Source of the DNA: Parietaria judaica
Lineage: Eukaryota; Streptophyta; Magnoliopsida; Rosales; Urticaceae
Direction of reading: 5' to 3'
Length of the DNA: 64,000 nucleotides
Assembly: GCA_954871525.1 (NCBI GenBank)
Contig: OX940872.1
Coordinates: forward strand, 24,895,746 to 24,959,745
In this document: piece by piece, positions 1-10,082 of the stretch
Layout of the letters: every line of letters begins with the position of its first letter
Position numbering within the stretch: the first letter of the stretch is position 1
Made by a program: the position numbers and the translations under genes
The notes under the pieces: model-generated
What the model was told of the DNA's origin: nothing
Seen by the model: the letters and a program-made list of their open reading frames with translations, nothing else
The model's database searches: none

Positions 1-227
1 ATAGACGTACGCATGAGAAACCGGTATCAAACCGTCACGGAATATTAATCTCAGCATTGTTTTGTAGCTCAAAATTGAGTACTTATCCCGGAAAGCCATG
101 GCTAATGGAAACAGTAACAATTTTCCCAGGAAATTTTCCCAGCATCCAAACAGACCCCAAATCCGGGAAAATGCGCGTCACTCTCTCTCACTCCTTTAAC
201 TACTCTCCACGTCTCTCCTCCATCATC

Positions 228-2254
228 ATGCCACAGCCACTCCTTCGCTTATCCAGAGCCACTCTCTCCTCCATGGCCGCCAAAGCTCGCCTCCGCGGCG
301 TCGTCTTCGACATGGACGGCACGCTCACCGTGCCGGCGATCGATTTCCCGGCCATGTACCAGGCCGTGCTCGGCGACGACGAGTATCGCCGCATTAGGGC
401 GGAGAGGCCCTCGGGGATCGATATCCTGCACGAGATCGAGAACTGGAGCGCCGAGAAGCAGCGCATGGCGTACGAGACCATCGCGGAGTTCGAGCGCCAG
501 GGCCTCGATCGGCTTCAGATCATGCCAGGTTTGTGAATTAGGGATTCAATTTGGAAGCGGAGAGAGCTTTGGATTTCAGTGGTTCTGGTTTCTGTTTGCT
601 GCCATGAAAATGTTTGAGAAAATCTGGTTTCTGGTTTCTGTTTGGCAGCTGAGAAAATTTTGCATGAGAAAATCCTAAAGCTTTCGACTTTTGCGGTGCA
701 GGTGCAGCGGAACTTTGCGGGTTTCTCGATTCGAAGAGCGTAAGGTAAAGCCTAAAAGTTTTGTTACTTTCACCATGTTGGTGTGTTTGTTATGTAGTTG
801 TGCTCAATTGGTACCTTTTACAGATGCTGAAATCTAAATAAATTATTTCGAGAGTACTTGTCGATCTTCACTTGCGCTAAATATACCGAAATCTCGTGAT
901 TTTAATTTGAAGAACTTGATAATCCACCGAATAAGATTCAATTTTGCGTCCAACAAATATATCTGAAAGTCAAAGTTAAGCCAAAGTAGCGGCATTGGAA
1001 TGAACACGGCTATTTTGTATAAACAACTTTGTATTGTTTGCCAAACATATGAAGATATATTCTCATTCAGAAACACATATTATGTCATTATATCGCATCG
1101 AAACTGTTCTGTGCTTATTGCGTTGAATGTGTCTTTCTCAGGAGAGGATTAATCACACGCAACGTTAAGCCTGCAGTGGATTTGTTTCAGGAACGGTTTG
1201 GGGTAAGTTCATTGGAACGTGAAACCGAGAAATGCAAAAGTACCGTTTCTGTAAATATGAAGCTCGTTAAATCAAGTGCATTGTAATTTTTTTTTTTTGG
1301 AATATCTTGTCCTTGGTTGATACTATGTTGTTATTGCTGCTGCAGATAGCATTTTCTCCGGCCTTAAGCAGGGAGTTTCGTCCTTACAAACCCGACCCAG
1401 CTCCGCTACTACACATATGCTCAGCGTGGGACGTTCAACCTACCGAAGTGATGATGGTTGGCGATAGTCTTAAAGATGATGTATGCATTCTTATTTATTT
1501 AATAAAAACTTCTTAAAAAAATTATACTTTACATATAAAATCCATTCCTTATGCGTTGTTACGTAAAATTAAAAATAAAAACTTTCTTGTAAGGGTTAAT
1601 AGCGGCACAAGTGCCAATGTTTTCATTATTGTTAGCAGTTATATCAAGGCCAAAGTTCCCGATGCTCACTATTTTGCTTCTCTCCAAAATTCCGCCCACG
1701 CTTTCAAATTGATTTAACAAAATTTTGGATGTGGTGTTAAAATTTTGGACACGTGTCACTCCCAAGAGAGAGGGAGAGAAAATCTTATTAATGGCACATC
1801 CAAGATTATGTTAAATTTATTGGAGAAGTGGACGGAATTTTGGTGAGAAACAAAATAGTGAACATTGAAAACTTTGACCATGAAAGAAAAAGATTGGGTA
1901 CTTATGATGCTATTAACTATTCTTACAATGCCATGATGAGTTCGCCATCGGAACATATGTTTTACGTATGTTTTGAATCGTATTTATTCCTGAATTTAGG
2001 AATCCTAAACATAGGAAATGATACGGTTCTCAAATTAAAGTCCAATTCGGGAAAAATTAAATTGATATATTCGCTCGTTCTTTCTGCAGGTAAGCTGCGG
2101 TAAAAGAGCAGGAGCAGTTACATGCTTACTCGATGAAGATGGAAGGTACGACTCTCCAATATACGCCAATGTGGATCACAAACCGGACTTCAAAGTCTCA
2201 TCCCTCGCTGAAGTTCACGAGCTTTTAGAATCTAACTTCCATCTTGCTCCTTGA
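228..2254 (+). CDS. HAD-superfamily hydrolase, five exons
   Basis: Exons inferred from GT-AG sites and frame: 228-528, 702-744, 1142-1202, 1346-1480, 2090-2254, giving 234 aa. Seen: HAD motif I VFDMDGTLT with D28 and D30 as likely nucleophile and acid/base, a helical cap region, the conserved lysine in REFRPYKPDP (about K150), and motif IV VGDSLKDD (about D175, D179/D180). The order matches plant proteins of the type annotated as HAD-like hydrolase domain-containing protein At2g33255, which I recognise by sequence resemblance. These are Mg-dependent phosphatases or related hydrolases; the substrate is unknown. The start at 228 gives a basic, Ser-rich leader that could be an organelle transit peptide; a start at 273 would give 219 aa without it. 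Intron 4 (609 bp) contains a foldback element. Exon 2 is only 43 bp and ends at the second of two overlapping GTAAG-like donors, chosen because it keeps SVRRGLITRN in frame. Confidence 0.9.
1593..1919. mobile_element. Foldback (MULE-like) non-autonomous element in intron 4 of the HAD gene
   Basis: The left arm starts GGGTTAATAGCGGCACAAG and continues with ...CTCACTATTTTGCTTCTC...AAAATTCCGCCCAC. The right arm, read in reverse complement, gives ...ATAGCATCATAAGTACC... and TTCACTATTTTGTTTCTC...AAAATTCCGTCCAC. The two arms pair along most of the 327 bp. Flanks are TTCTTGTAA on the left and TTCTTACAA on the right, a 9-bp target-site duplication with two differences, the length expected of Mutator-like elements. 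It has no coding capacity and should be spliced out with the intron. Confidence 0.7.
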
Positions 2255-3501
2255 ATGAGAATTTGTTCAAGTTCTTAAAAAGAACTATAGGACTCTTGAG
2301 CTAATTGTGCGGAAGAACCGAGCTAGAGTATTGCTTCAATGGTTATCGCTCACTCCTTACGAACTTTCGATAAAAATCCGATAGCGGAGACCGGTTTTGA
2401 GCTGATACTAACTAGTAGCAGACATAAAAGGTGAGAGAGAAGCTTTCTGTTGTACTTGTACAAAGTTGAATTATTAATGAAAGGTAGATAATAATCGAAT
2501 GGCCATCCACGGCCGACCTAGAGTTTGTCATTGTAACGACCGGTAACCAAGTAAACTTTCGAGGCCCCGTAAATGTTATATTTGAAACCAATATGTATAT
2601 AAAATCTGAAGACTTAATAAGATCCAAAAGTTTGCAAGTAATTTTTGTTTTCAATCATATAAATCCTATATGTTCATAATGTAATTTGAAACCTTAGGTC
2701 TTAATTCAATTCTCTACTCTCTAATTATCGTTAAAGATGAGATTTTTCGATGGCTTTTATTTGTAATATTTGATATTTCCATTAACCCTTTACTAAAAAA
2801 ATAAAATAAAAATAACTCGAGTATAAATTCAAAAAAATTTCCTTAAAACCCCAATATTAAGTGTTGACTTGAGCCATACGTCAATATATATAGAGCGCTC
2901 TATAAAGAAACAAGATACGATTATATATATAGATATAGTTTGACTAATTTATAATCCAATATCTATCTATATATATATATAGATAGATAGATATTGCGAT
3001 GAGTGTAATTCATATACGTAGCCACGGCACAGACACCACCAAGTCTGGTTCAGCCGTCGACGGCGCCTCTCTGTGTGTTTGCGATCGGCGATATTATTGT
3101 GAGTTGAATTCCTTGTCTTGGATCTTAAGTTCCAAACCTAAATATGCTCATGATTTTGGCCTGATTAAGAAGAAGTGCCTCATTAAATTTTGGCCTCATT
3201 GATTACGAAATCAGCTTTTTTCGTCTTTGCCCTGAAAAACCGGGATTTTCTTTGGGTCCCGATTCCGGTTCCAAAGTTTCCCTTTTTTTCTTCTTCAAAC
3301 CAGAACCGGGACAAGCATAGAAATCACTGTCCCCAAAGCACAGGAAATTGAAGGTTCCGTCTCGGTTCCCTTTTTTTTACGGGACACTGGACCAGGACAA
3401 AACTGGGAAACATATGCAAAATTTTCAGCCCTAATACTGATTTTCTTTTTCGATGATAGTATATCTCTGTAAACATTGATTAAAAATATGTTTTTTTTCC
3501 T
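2255..3501. other. Intergenic, no gene seen
   Basis: AT-rich 3' flank of the HAD gene. It includes a TATA/GATA-type microsatellite at about 2925-2996 and, at about 3230-3410, a stretch rich in alternating CCGGGA/GGTTCC strings (GATTCCGGTTCC, AACCAGAACCGGGAC) that resembles interspersed plant repeats seen elsewhere in this window. The open frame at 2999-3202 has no recognisable product. Confidence 0.5.
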
Positions 3502-3514
3502 TAGTTCATCAACA

Positions 3515-4669
3515 ATGGCTACGGAAGATACGTGGTCGGAGCTTTACCCTGAATTGTTGGAGAAGATTCTGCAATGTCTCTCGCTCCGTGACGCAGTTCG
3601 CTTTGCAGATGTTTGCGTTTCGTGGCATCAGGCAGTGGACACCTCTAGGATTTTTTCCCGGCCAATTCTACTGGATATTCCCGACAGGATTTTCGTCCTG
3701 GTTCGTAGTTTCACCGAGGACAAGGTGAGCCACAACGTTTCCAACACTGTTGATTCTATTAGGAAACAATTTCCCTGCGGTAGCTACGTTGGATCGTCGA
3801 AAGAATTGTTGGTGATTCATATGAGTGAAACCAAGCTCGTATTGAGCGATCTGTTTACCAGGGAAAATTTCCACCTTCCGCCTCTCACGACTCTCGACTC
3901 GTACCAGAAAAATAGTCCGTTTTATATTAGGAAAGCCGTGGTTTTGGTCTCGTCAAAGAATACGAATAAGAAGGAAAAGGAAGATTTATACGGTAATCCG
4001 AATCTTATTCTCGTCATCATCCACAGCTGCTCGACACATCGGTCAATCGCCTACGGCCACACTGGTTCCTGGATGCCACTGGACGAAAGTCAATTCTACG
4101 AAGACATTGTGGCTTGGAAAAGGCGCCTTTTTGCATTGACGTGGCAGGGTGCATCAGTTGAAGCCTGGGACTTTGATCGGATTAGTTTCGGGGAGAAGCC
4201 TACCAAGGTGATGAGCTTCGTCCCCTCTCGGGCGTTGCCTACACGGCCGTACTTAGGTCCGTACTTGAGGCCCATGGAGCGTCGGTACTTGGTCAAGTCA
4301 ATGGGAGAAATCTTGCTCGTGCGGAGGTTCTTTGTCAGTATCGCTCCATGGGAGGGAAAGAAACCTCCGACTGGTCCGTATAGAACCGAGGAGTTCCAAG
4401 TGTACAAGTCTTGTTTGGGCCGCGGAGAGAAGTGGGAGAGAATGGAGACTTTGGGAGAAGAGAGGGTGTTGTTCTTGGGTAAGAACGAGTCAGCACTGGT
4501 ATCGAGTCGGGATCTGCCGGCGGGGTGCGAAGATAATTCAATCTACTTCACGGACGACCACCCGACCGGGATGATGTACGACACAAGCGACACAGGAGTA
4601 TATAGTTTGGAACACAAAATGATCACATCGGTATGTCTAAGTGATGTCGGTTTTAGCGCGAAAAATTAG
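3515..4669 (+). CDS. F-box/DUF295 protein, array copy 1
   Basis: Predicted 384 aa. An F-box lies at about residues 7-49 (WSELYPELLEKILQCLSLRD...VCVSWHQA), followed by a DUF295 (KIB1-4 beta-propeller) domain with family hallmarks GSWMPLD, YEDIVAWKRRLFAL, VEAWDF, YLVKSMGEILLVRRF, LFLGKNESALVSSRDLPAGCE and NSIYF. F-box proteins recruit targets to SCF ubiquitin ligases through SKP1; the target here is unknown. The sequence CCTTAG/TTCATCAACAATGG just before the ATG matches the intron acceptor before exon 2 in the better-preserved copies, so a short 5' coding exon may exist, but I could not find it. The C-terminus is odd: it ends DVGFSAKN instead of the family ending with (V/I)WMVK, and it runs into a local tandem duplication that starts inside the last codons. 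Confidence 0.85.
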   Translation: MATEDTWSELYPELLEKILQCLSLRDAVRFADVCVSWHQAVDTSRIFSRPILLDIPDRIFVLVRSFTEDKVSHNVSNTVDSIRKQFPCGSYVGSSKELLVIHMSETKLVLSDLFTRENFHLPPLTTLDSYQKNSPFYIRKAVVLVSSKNTNKKEKEDLYGNPNLILVIIHSCSTHRSIAYGHTGSWMPLDESQFYEDIVAWKRRLFALTWQGASVEAWDFDRISFGEKPTKVMSFVPSRALPTRPYLGPYLRPMERRYLVKSMGEILLVRRFFVSIAPWEGKKPPTGPYRTEEFQVYKSCLGRGEKWERMETLGEERVLFLGKNESALVSSRDLPAGCEDNSIYFTDDHPTGMMYDTSDTGVYSLEHKMITSVCLSDVGFSAKN

Positions 4670-4987
4670 TCCAGGTTTTTAATTAATTTGTTTCTGCATT
4701 AGTATGAGATTTGACAGATATTGTATAGAGAAATTAAATTGCGGTATAAGTACCGCAAGTTATATTGGTGGTTTCTATATCATAGATTTATAAGACACAG
4801 TTTGTATACATTATTATTTTATTCAATCTTCAGTTTTAGCGCGAAAAATTAGTCCAGCTTTTTAATTATTTTGTTTCTGCATAAGTATGAGATTTCACAG
4901 ATATTATACAAATTGCGGTATAAGTACCACAAGTTATATTGGTGGTTTATATATCATAGATTTATAAGACACAGTTTGTATATATTA
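4651..4987. repeat. Tandem duplication overlapping the 3' end of F-box copy 1
   Basis: Two direct copies offset by 183 bp. Unit 1 starts at 4651 and unit 2 at 4834, both with TTTTAGCGCGAAAAATTAGT. Both contain TTGCGGTATAAGTACC, AAGTTATATTGGTGG and TCATAGATTTATAAGACACAG. The first unit supplies the stop codon of F-box copy 1; the second is a non-coding copy of the same bases. Confidence 0.85.
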
Positions 4988-5056
4988 TTTTTTTTTTTCT
5001 ATCTTTGGGTTCTATTGTTTTTCAGCAAGGGAACTTACACATCAATTTGAATAAGA

Positions 5057-5057
<1 letters not shown>

Positions 5058-5104
<47 letters not shown>
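5058..5104. repeat. (TA)n microsatellite
   Basis: Uninterrupted TA dinucleotides from about 5060 to 5094, then a TGTATATATAC tail. Confidence 0.9.
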
Positions 5105-5105
<1 letters not shown>

Positions 5106-5462
5106 GTTCTTAATCATTTAACTAATTATGTGCTACCAAAACACACTATGTTAGTGAGCATTAACATAGTAAACTTAATTTACTAAAATTAATGTCTCTC
5201 TCTCTCTGTCTAAGCTTGTTACTGAACCCGAATACTTTCATGTCATTTTTCGGGATTCCGGCGAATATCCTTCCGTGGCTGATTTTATTCCACTTGATCA
5301 TCTCATTTTTCCAATCATATTTGCATATCCAAGCTCAAGTCCGTTGTCTGGTTTATTTGTAAACAGTTTTATAACTCGTATTTAAAGCAAACAAAACAAA
5401 GTCCTGAATGAAAATCCATGAGTATTTATATCCTGATAATTCAGGATACCGGAAAAAAAAAA

Positions 5463-5560
5463 AAAAAAAAACTAGAAGGGATGTCTAAAAGGTCGGCCAG
5501 AGGCATACGCGGACCGGCCCACAGCCCACCGAGGGATTCGAACCCACAACCGTAAAGTCA
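5463..5560 (-). mobile_element. tRNA-derived SINE-like 3' part with poly(T) tail
   Basis: Read on the minus strand: ACGGTTGTGGGTTCGAATCCC (Pol III B-box GGTTCGAATCC), then CTCGGTGGGCTGTGGGCCGG, a unique body, and a run of T at 5480-5463 (A on the plus strand). A B-box followed by a short body and a T-run is typical of plant SINEs. No A-box lies at the normal distance; the nearest is in the tRNA-Lys half about 190 bp upstream on the same strand. Confidence 0.5.
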
Positions 5561-5738
5561 AGAACCTATAAACAGGCTTGTTTAAGTTGTTTGTGTCTAA
5601 TTCATTATTTGTTATTCGCCACAGCTAAAAGAATGTAAGGAATTTAGTATATATGATCAGCAAGTAAGCTTTTAAATAGGGTTATCGGAAATCTATATGG
5701 CCAAAACTATATAATATAAAGTTATAAACAATTCAGTT

Positions 5739-5780
5739 AAGGTTAAGAGCCTTGCGCTCTACCAACTGAGCTAGACGGGC
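5739..5780 (-). pseudogene. tRNA-Lys (CUU) 5' half, interrupted
   Basis: Minus-strand reading from 5780: GCCCGTCTAGCTCAGTTGG then TAGAGCGCAAGGCTCTTAACCTT. This is a plant tRNA-Lys from position 1 through the D-arm and the anticodon loop CTCTTAA (anticodon CUU) to near the end of the anticodon stem, 42 bases, after which the match stops. About 186 bp further along the minus strand the sequence CGGTTGTGGGTTCGAATCCCT...GGTGGGC resembles a T-arm and an acceptor strand, and its GGTGGGC pairs with GCCCGTC when G-U pairs are allowed. Either one tRNA or SINE was split by an insertion, or two tRNA-related fragments lie close together. Confidence 0.6.
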
Positions 5781-6338
5781 ATGTGGGCACAGATTGGAAC
5801 GTTTAAGATTTGACACATTAACAATATAAAATTGACTAAGATATATCGGATTATCGGTAACTTTAGTAATTGTATAAATTATTTGGATATTTATAACATA
5901 AATACCTAAGTTTTTTTTTTTTAATGGTATAGATATAGACTAATAAATACTTAGTATATCGGCATATTTTAACCTACCTAAGTTTATAATTAGTGCATCT
6001 GCGTACTTTTATTCTTTTTTTTTTATTATTATTGTAATACTACCCTAAGTTTACAAATATCGTTAATATTTACTGTATCCTTGTATTGCAGACATATTTG
6101 GTGTTGAATCAGGTACTTATACCGTAAATACTCTAAATCATATAACAGAAAACAGACTCGTGCAAAAAACAAACGGTCAGGATTGGAGCCCGTTGGCAAG
6201 AAGATTCAAGATTCAGATGACTCTATAAGTATCAAGTCTCATCGTCACTCTCGTCATCACATTCTCATTCACAATTCTCCGTATTTACAGAGAGAAGAAG
6301 AAGAAGAAGAGCCATACGAACTAAGTTACAGTCCAGAC

Positions 6339-6708
6339 ATGGGGGACCACGCCCAAGAAGACCTCCAAACCCCGCCGGACTTCTCCGTCCTCCGCCTCCA
6401 CGCCTCGCCCTGCTCTTCCTGCGGCAGCGACGCCCCTTCCCGCAAGCGCCGCTCGCCGGGCTCGTCGCAGGCCGCCGCCAAGAAGCTCTTTCTTGACCAC
6501 TCGCCGGAGCCGCAGCGCTGCCTCCTCGCCCGCTCCGCCTCCGACCCCGAGCACCTCCGCCCGCCCTTCCCGGCCTTGGCGCCGGAGGTGGCTGGGCTCC
6601 CGCCGAAGCCGCCGACCCTCCGGCGCGCGGGCTCGGACCCGGTCCCTTCGCCGCTGTCCAGGACTTCGAGCTCTGCTTCTGACTTGATCGACCCTGTTCC
6701 GAATTCTA

Positions 6709-6802
<94 letters not shown>

Positions 6803-7224
6803 CCATCGATCTTGAGCAGGCTGAAAAGATGCTGAGCCGTTGGAGAGAGATGAGCGTCTGGATGGAACATTTCATCCGCCACGAAAATTCCGAACCCGGA
6901 ACTCCCGCAACCGCCACTGCAGCCGAAGACCCCAACGGCGAAAACCCGGACGACGAAGCCGCCACGGAGCATCTCAAAATCAACACGAACAAGGTACAAG
7001 AACCGTCGTTTCTTTAAGATTTTTCTCGGCAACCCGAGCAGAATTTCACCGCTGACTGACACGGGGTGCCGGTTTTTTGGCAGAGAGACTGCTCGCCGGA
7101 GTTTGAGGAGGCGTTGAGCATCGAGAAAGACGGGGAGCGGCTGAACATCCACTTCAAGTGCCACTGTGGGAAACTGTACGACTTCCTTCTCGCTGATGGG
7201 AATTGCTTCTACAAGCTCATGTAG
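6339..7224 (+). CDS. Conserved plant protein of unknown function, three exons
   Basis: Exons 6339-6710, 6820-6993 and 7084-7224, all phase 0, predict 228 aa. The N-terminal ~120 residues are Ser/Pro/Arg-rich and probably disordered, with a basic patch (PSRKRRSPG) that could act as a nuclear localisation signal and repeated RSASDPE/RAGSDPV-type phosphosite-like motifs. Exon 2 begins AEKMLSRWREMSVWMEHF, a likely helix. The C-terminal ~40 residues are the most conserved-looking part: LNIHFKCHCGK...LADGNCFYKLM, a Cys-containing tail that I recognise from uncharacterised plant proteins; I cannot assign a function. Exons 1 and 2 are GC-rich. Intron 1 is 109 bp, of which 88 bp is pure (CT)44 starting at its second base. 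Confidence 0.8.
6712..6799. repeat. (CT)44 microsatellite filling intron 1
   Basis: Eighty-eight bases of uninterrupted CT/TC dinucleotide. It lies between the 5' splice site (AAG/GTCTCT at 6711) and the acceptor (GAGCAG/GCT at 6819/6820), and so makes up about 80% of the intron. Confidence 0.97.
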
Positions 7225-7394
7225 GAGATTCTGTGTTCACGGTTTTCATGAGATTGTTTTTCGGTTTTTTCGGTTTTTTATTTTTAGTTTAGTAAAAGAA
7301 TCTTTTGTAAATAGAAATATTGAGATTTTTGTAGAGTGAATGAAGAGATCCATTGTTGTTTCCGATCATGGTGTCATAGTAGATGGTTTTGTTA

Positions 7395-7770
7395 GGAAGG
7401 GATTCACGGAGTGGCACGGGCAGTGGCCGCGCGCGCCCATTTGCTGCTCGGGTTGGGCAGCACGCCCGTATTTTTTTTTTAAAATGCAAATCCACGCTTT
7501 TCAAAACTATTTTAATATTTTATTTTGTTAAAAACTCAGACACGGGATGCGCGCACCAAAGGACAAGTTGGGCGCGGGTCGTCCCCGACCAAGAAAATTG
7601 TGTGACGGGCTGCCCACACCCTAGAAATATTTTTTTAGTTTCATTTTTTTAAATAAAAAAATCGGTCAAAAGTTGCCGTGCGCTAGGACAAGGTGGGTGC
7701 CGGCTGCCTCTATCGAAAAAAATTTGCGGGACGGGCTTGTCCACTGTCCGGTTTCATCCCGTCCGGTATG
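7395..7770. repeat. GC-rich degenerate repeat block downstream of the unknown gene
   Basis: Local GC islands in AT-rich DNA. Two related units, at about 7548-7620 (GCGCACCAAAGGACAAGTTGG ... GACGGGCTGCCCAC) and about 7678-7750 (GTGCGCTAGGACAAGGTGGG ... GACGGGCTTGTCCAC), follow a related start at about 7410-7475 (GGCAGCACGCCCG). Units are separated by T/A-rich spacers. It looks like decayed transposon sequence; I do not recognise the family. Confidence 0.5.
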
Positions 7771-9445
7771 GTGTTGATTGTCTAATTGACTGTGATGAAT
7801 AGGTATATTGATTGGTTTTTTGTATTATGTTTTAGTGCTTAAAAAACACTAGTGGAAAGATAAATTTAGCTTATAATTTTATAAAAAATTTTAAAAAGAT
7901 TATTTACTATGAATTATAAATAAATGATCTATATAATTAAACTTAATTAATTGCCTTGTTTTAGTAATTCTTTACTTTTTCTATTAATTATGATAAAATA
8001 TATATTAAAAACTTTAAAGATTAATATAAATATATAATACAACAAATCAAACACTAATTTTTTAAGAAATCTCATTCCGTTTAGATAATCGCATATAATT
8101 AAGAAGAATAATACAAATACGTAATCAAAGGGAACAATATCAAATATGAAAGCTGTTTTCGTTAAATTACTTTTGGTTAACTTCTTTCTTGTTGTAATTT
8201 AAATGATAACAATCTATATTCAATGGTAAAGCAAAATGAACATTGCTATATTAGGCAAGTTTAATGTTGATGTTTCATTATCGATTATTTTGATTTTATT
8301 TATTGTGATTGTCTTGTTATTGGGGATGCTTTCAATGCTAAATTTTTACTAGCTCCAGTAGGTATTAAATTTCTCGAATATCCATCGGCATGCCCATCGA
8401 AAATCTTTTTTCGAGGATATGCGAAACGATATATCCATCGGCATATCCATCGATTTACCTATGAGATACCAATCGACAAGCGATATATCCGTAAAATGAA
8501 AAATGCGAAACGACATCGGCAAGCGGTATTTAAAACCTTGAGCTCCACATACATTTTGTTGTAACCACGGTTTTCCTCCGCCATACGTGAGGGCTCTATG
8601 AATAAAATCGAGACGGAGACACTATGTGAGTGTTCTTCGGCTATTTGAAAACAAAAAACAAAAAACTACCACATTTCAAGAAATTTGCATATGGTAAAAA
8701 AATCGTATAGAAAAACAATTAATATATTCTAAACTTCTTGCCGTTAAAACAATCAGTTCAATTTTTATTAAAAATGTACTTAGATTTGTGTCGTTCCATC
8801 GACCATTCTTCATTTCAAATTAATCAACAAAATAAATGAACAATCATTATTGTTCCTTTTAATAGCCATCGGCTTTTGTGTGTTAAAAAAGTAAATGCTG
8901 TTGAGAATCGTAGAAAGAACAAATTTGTAAAAAAAAAAGTTCGGTATAACGAGTAACACATAGAATCCAAAATAGCAGAATAATAGTCATGGCAAAAGTA
9001 TCAGACTTAAACAATTAAACAATTATAGGGAAATATCTATCCTTCTAGACCTATTACAATAAGAAAATACAAATCTTATTTATTCATTTACCACAATTAA
9101 TAAGTTTGAAAATATGTATTGATTGTGAATTGTGATAAATAAACATCCTTAATCCTATACTTAAAACTCGGTCACAAACTGGCAGTGAAATTCGTTCATA
9201 TCTCACAAACTGCATTTTCAATACTGCTTAGCTTTTGACATGATTTTGTACTAAATTGGGACTTTATTTGCTGCATAAGTACTACTTTTTTTTCTCTCCG
9301 CATGCGTACAAATAATATTATAATTACGGCTAACCTAACAAATTATTTTGACACTAAATATACCAAGCGCTTCCACAAAATTAAAATATTGAGTACTTAT
9401 ACAGCTATTAACCCTTTATTTAGAACCAAAGAAGTAATTAAAATA
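7771..9445. other. AT-rich intergenic, no gene seen
   Basis: No coding sequence supported. At about 8360-8530 there are degenerate copies of ATATCCATCGGCATATCCATCG and CGAAACGATATATCC, a repetitive pattern common in plant non-autonomous DNA transposons. The short open frame at 9302-9508 overlaps the next foldback element and is not credible. Confidence 0.4.
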
Positions 9446-9900
9446 GGGTTAGTGCGGCGAAAATACAAAAAGTTTGGTGAAAGAACCCTTCGTGTACCCA
9501 AAATTTAAAAGTAGTGGCAAAATTACCCAAAATCACTTTCGGGGTGTTGACCACTCATTCTAATATTGCAGTTAACTTACCCGTTAACTCCGCCCACGTG
9601 GATAAACGTGGGTTGTTGACATAACAATTTTCGACACGTAGACGAGCCCAATTAGGGGTTTAATTCATTGTTTTTTCGTAAACGAGGCTAATATGAGCTC
9701 GTCCACATGGCAAAACTTGTTGTCTCAGCAACCCACATTTGTCCATGTGGCCAGAATTAACGTGTAAGTTAACTGCATTACGAAAATGGAATGGTCAACG
9801 CCCCAAATGTGACTTTAGGTACTTTTGTCATCACTTTTAGATTTTAGGTACACGAAGGATTCTTTAATCAAACTTTAAATATTTTTGCCGTCATTAAACC
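9446..9900. mobile_element. Foldback (MULE-like) element
   Basis: The left arm GGGTTAGTGCGGCGAAAATAC ... AAAGTTTGGTGAAAGAACCC ... TTCGTGTACCCAAAATTTAAA matches the reverse complement of the right arm GGTTTAATGACGGCAAAAATA ... AAAGTTTGATTAAAGAATCC ... TTCGTGTACCTAAAATCTAAA. Pairing continues inward through GCAGTTAACTTAC and CCCACGTGGATAAACGTGGG, so nearly the whole 455 bp can fold into one hairpin. The termini resemble those of the elements at 1593 and 60704. I could not see a clear target duplication. Confidence 0.7.
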
Positions 9901-10032
9901 TAAAAACTACAATAGGGAAAACGACAATGATTCCGATACCAAATAAAAGAAGACATAATTTCAGCTCAAATGTAAAGCTGATTCAAACGATAAAAGGAAA
10001 GGTACCAAATAACGACATTGTTTATTGAAAAC

Positions 10033-10082
<50 letters not shown>

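Larger units (their letters stand above)
5105..6338. other. Intergenic between F-box copy 1 and the unknown gene
   Basis: AT-rich. Besides the SINE-like piece and tRNA half it holds poly(T) tracts near 5911 and 6016. The open frame continues 5' of 6339 only through a non-ATG codon, so I treat 6183-6338 as 5' UTR; it contains a GAAGAA-rich tract at 6292-6309. Confidence 0.5.

Noticed and set aside
1307..1516. 69-aa frame over HAD exon 4 treated as a separate gene
   Set aside because: Its conserved part is exon 4 of the HAD gene with intron sequence on both sides.
2999..3202. 67-aa plus-strand frame
   Set aside because: No recognisable product, no conserved neighbour counterpart in other array units.
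6183..6338. Extension of the unknown gene upstream of 6339
   Set aside because: There is no ATG at the frame start, and composition changes to AT-rich and GAA-repeat; more likely 5' UTR.
6706..7164. Minus-strand 152-aa frame ending in an Arg-Glu repeat
   Set aside because: It is a reading of the (CT)n microsatellite plus the complement of exons 2 and 3 of the unknown gene.
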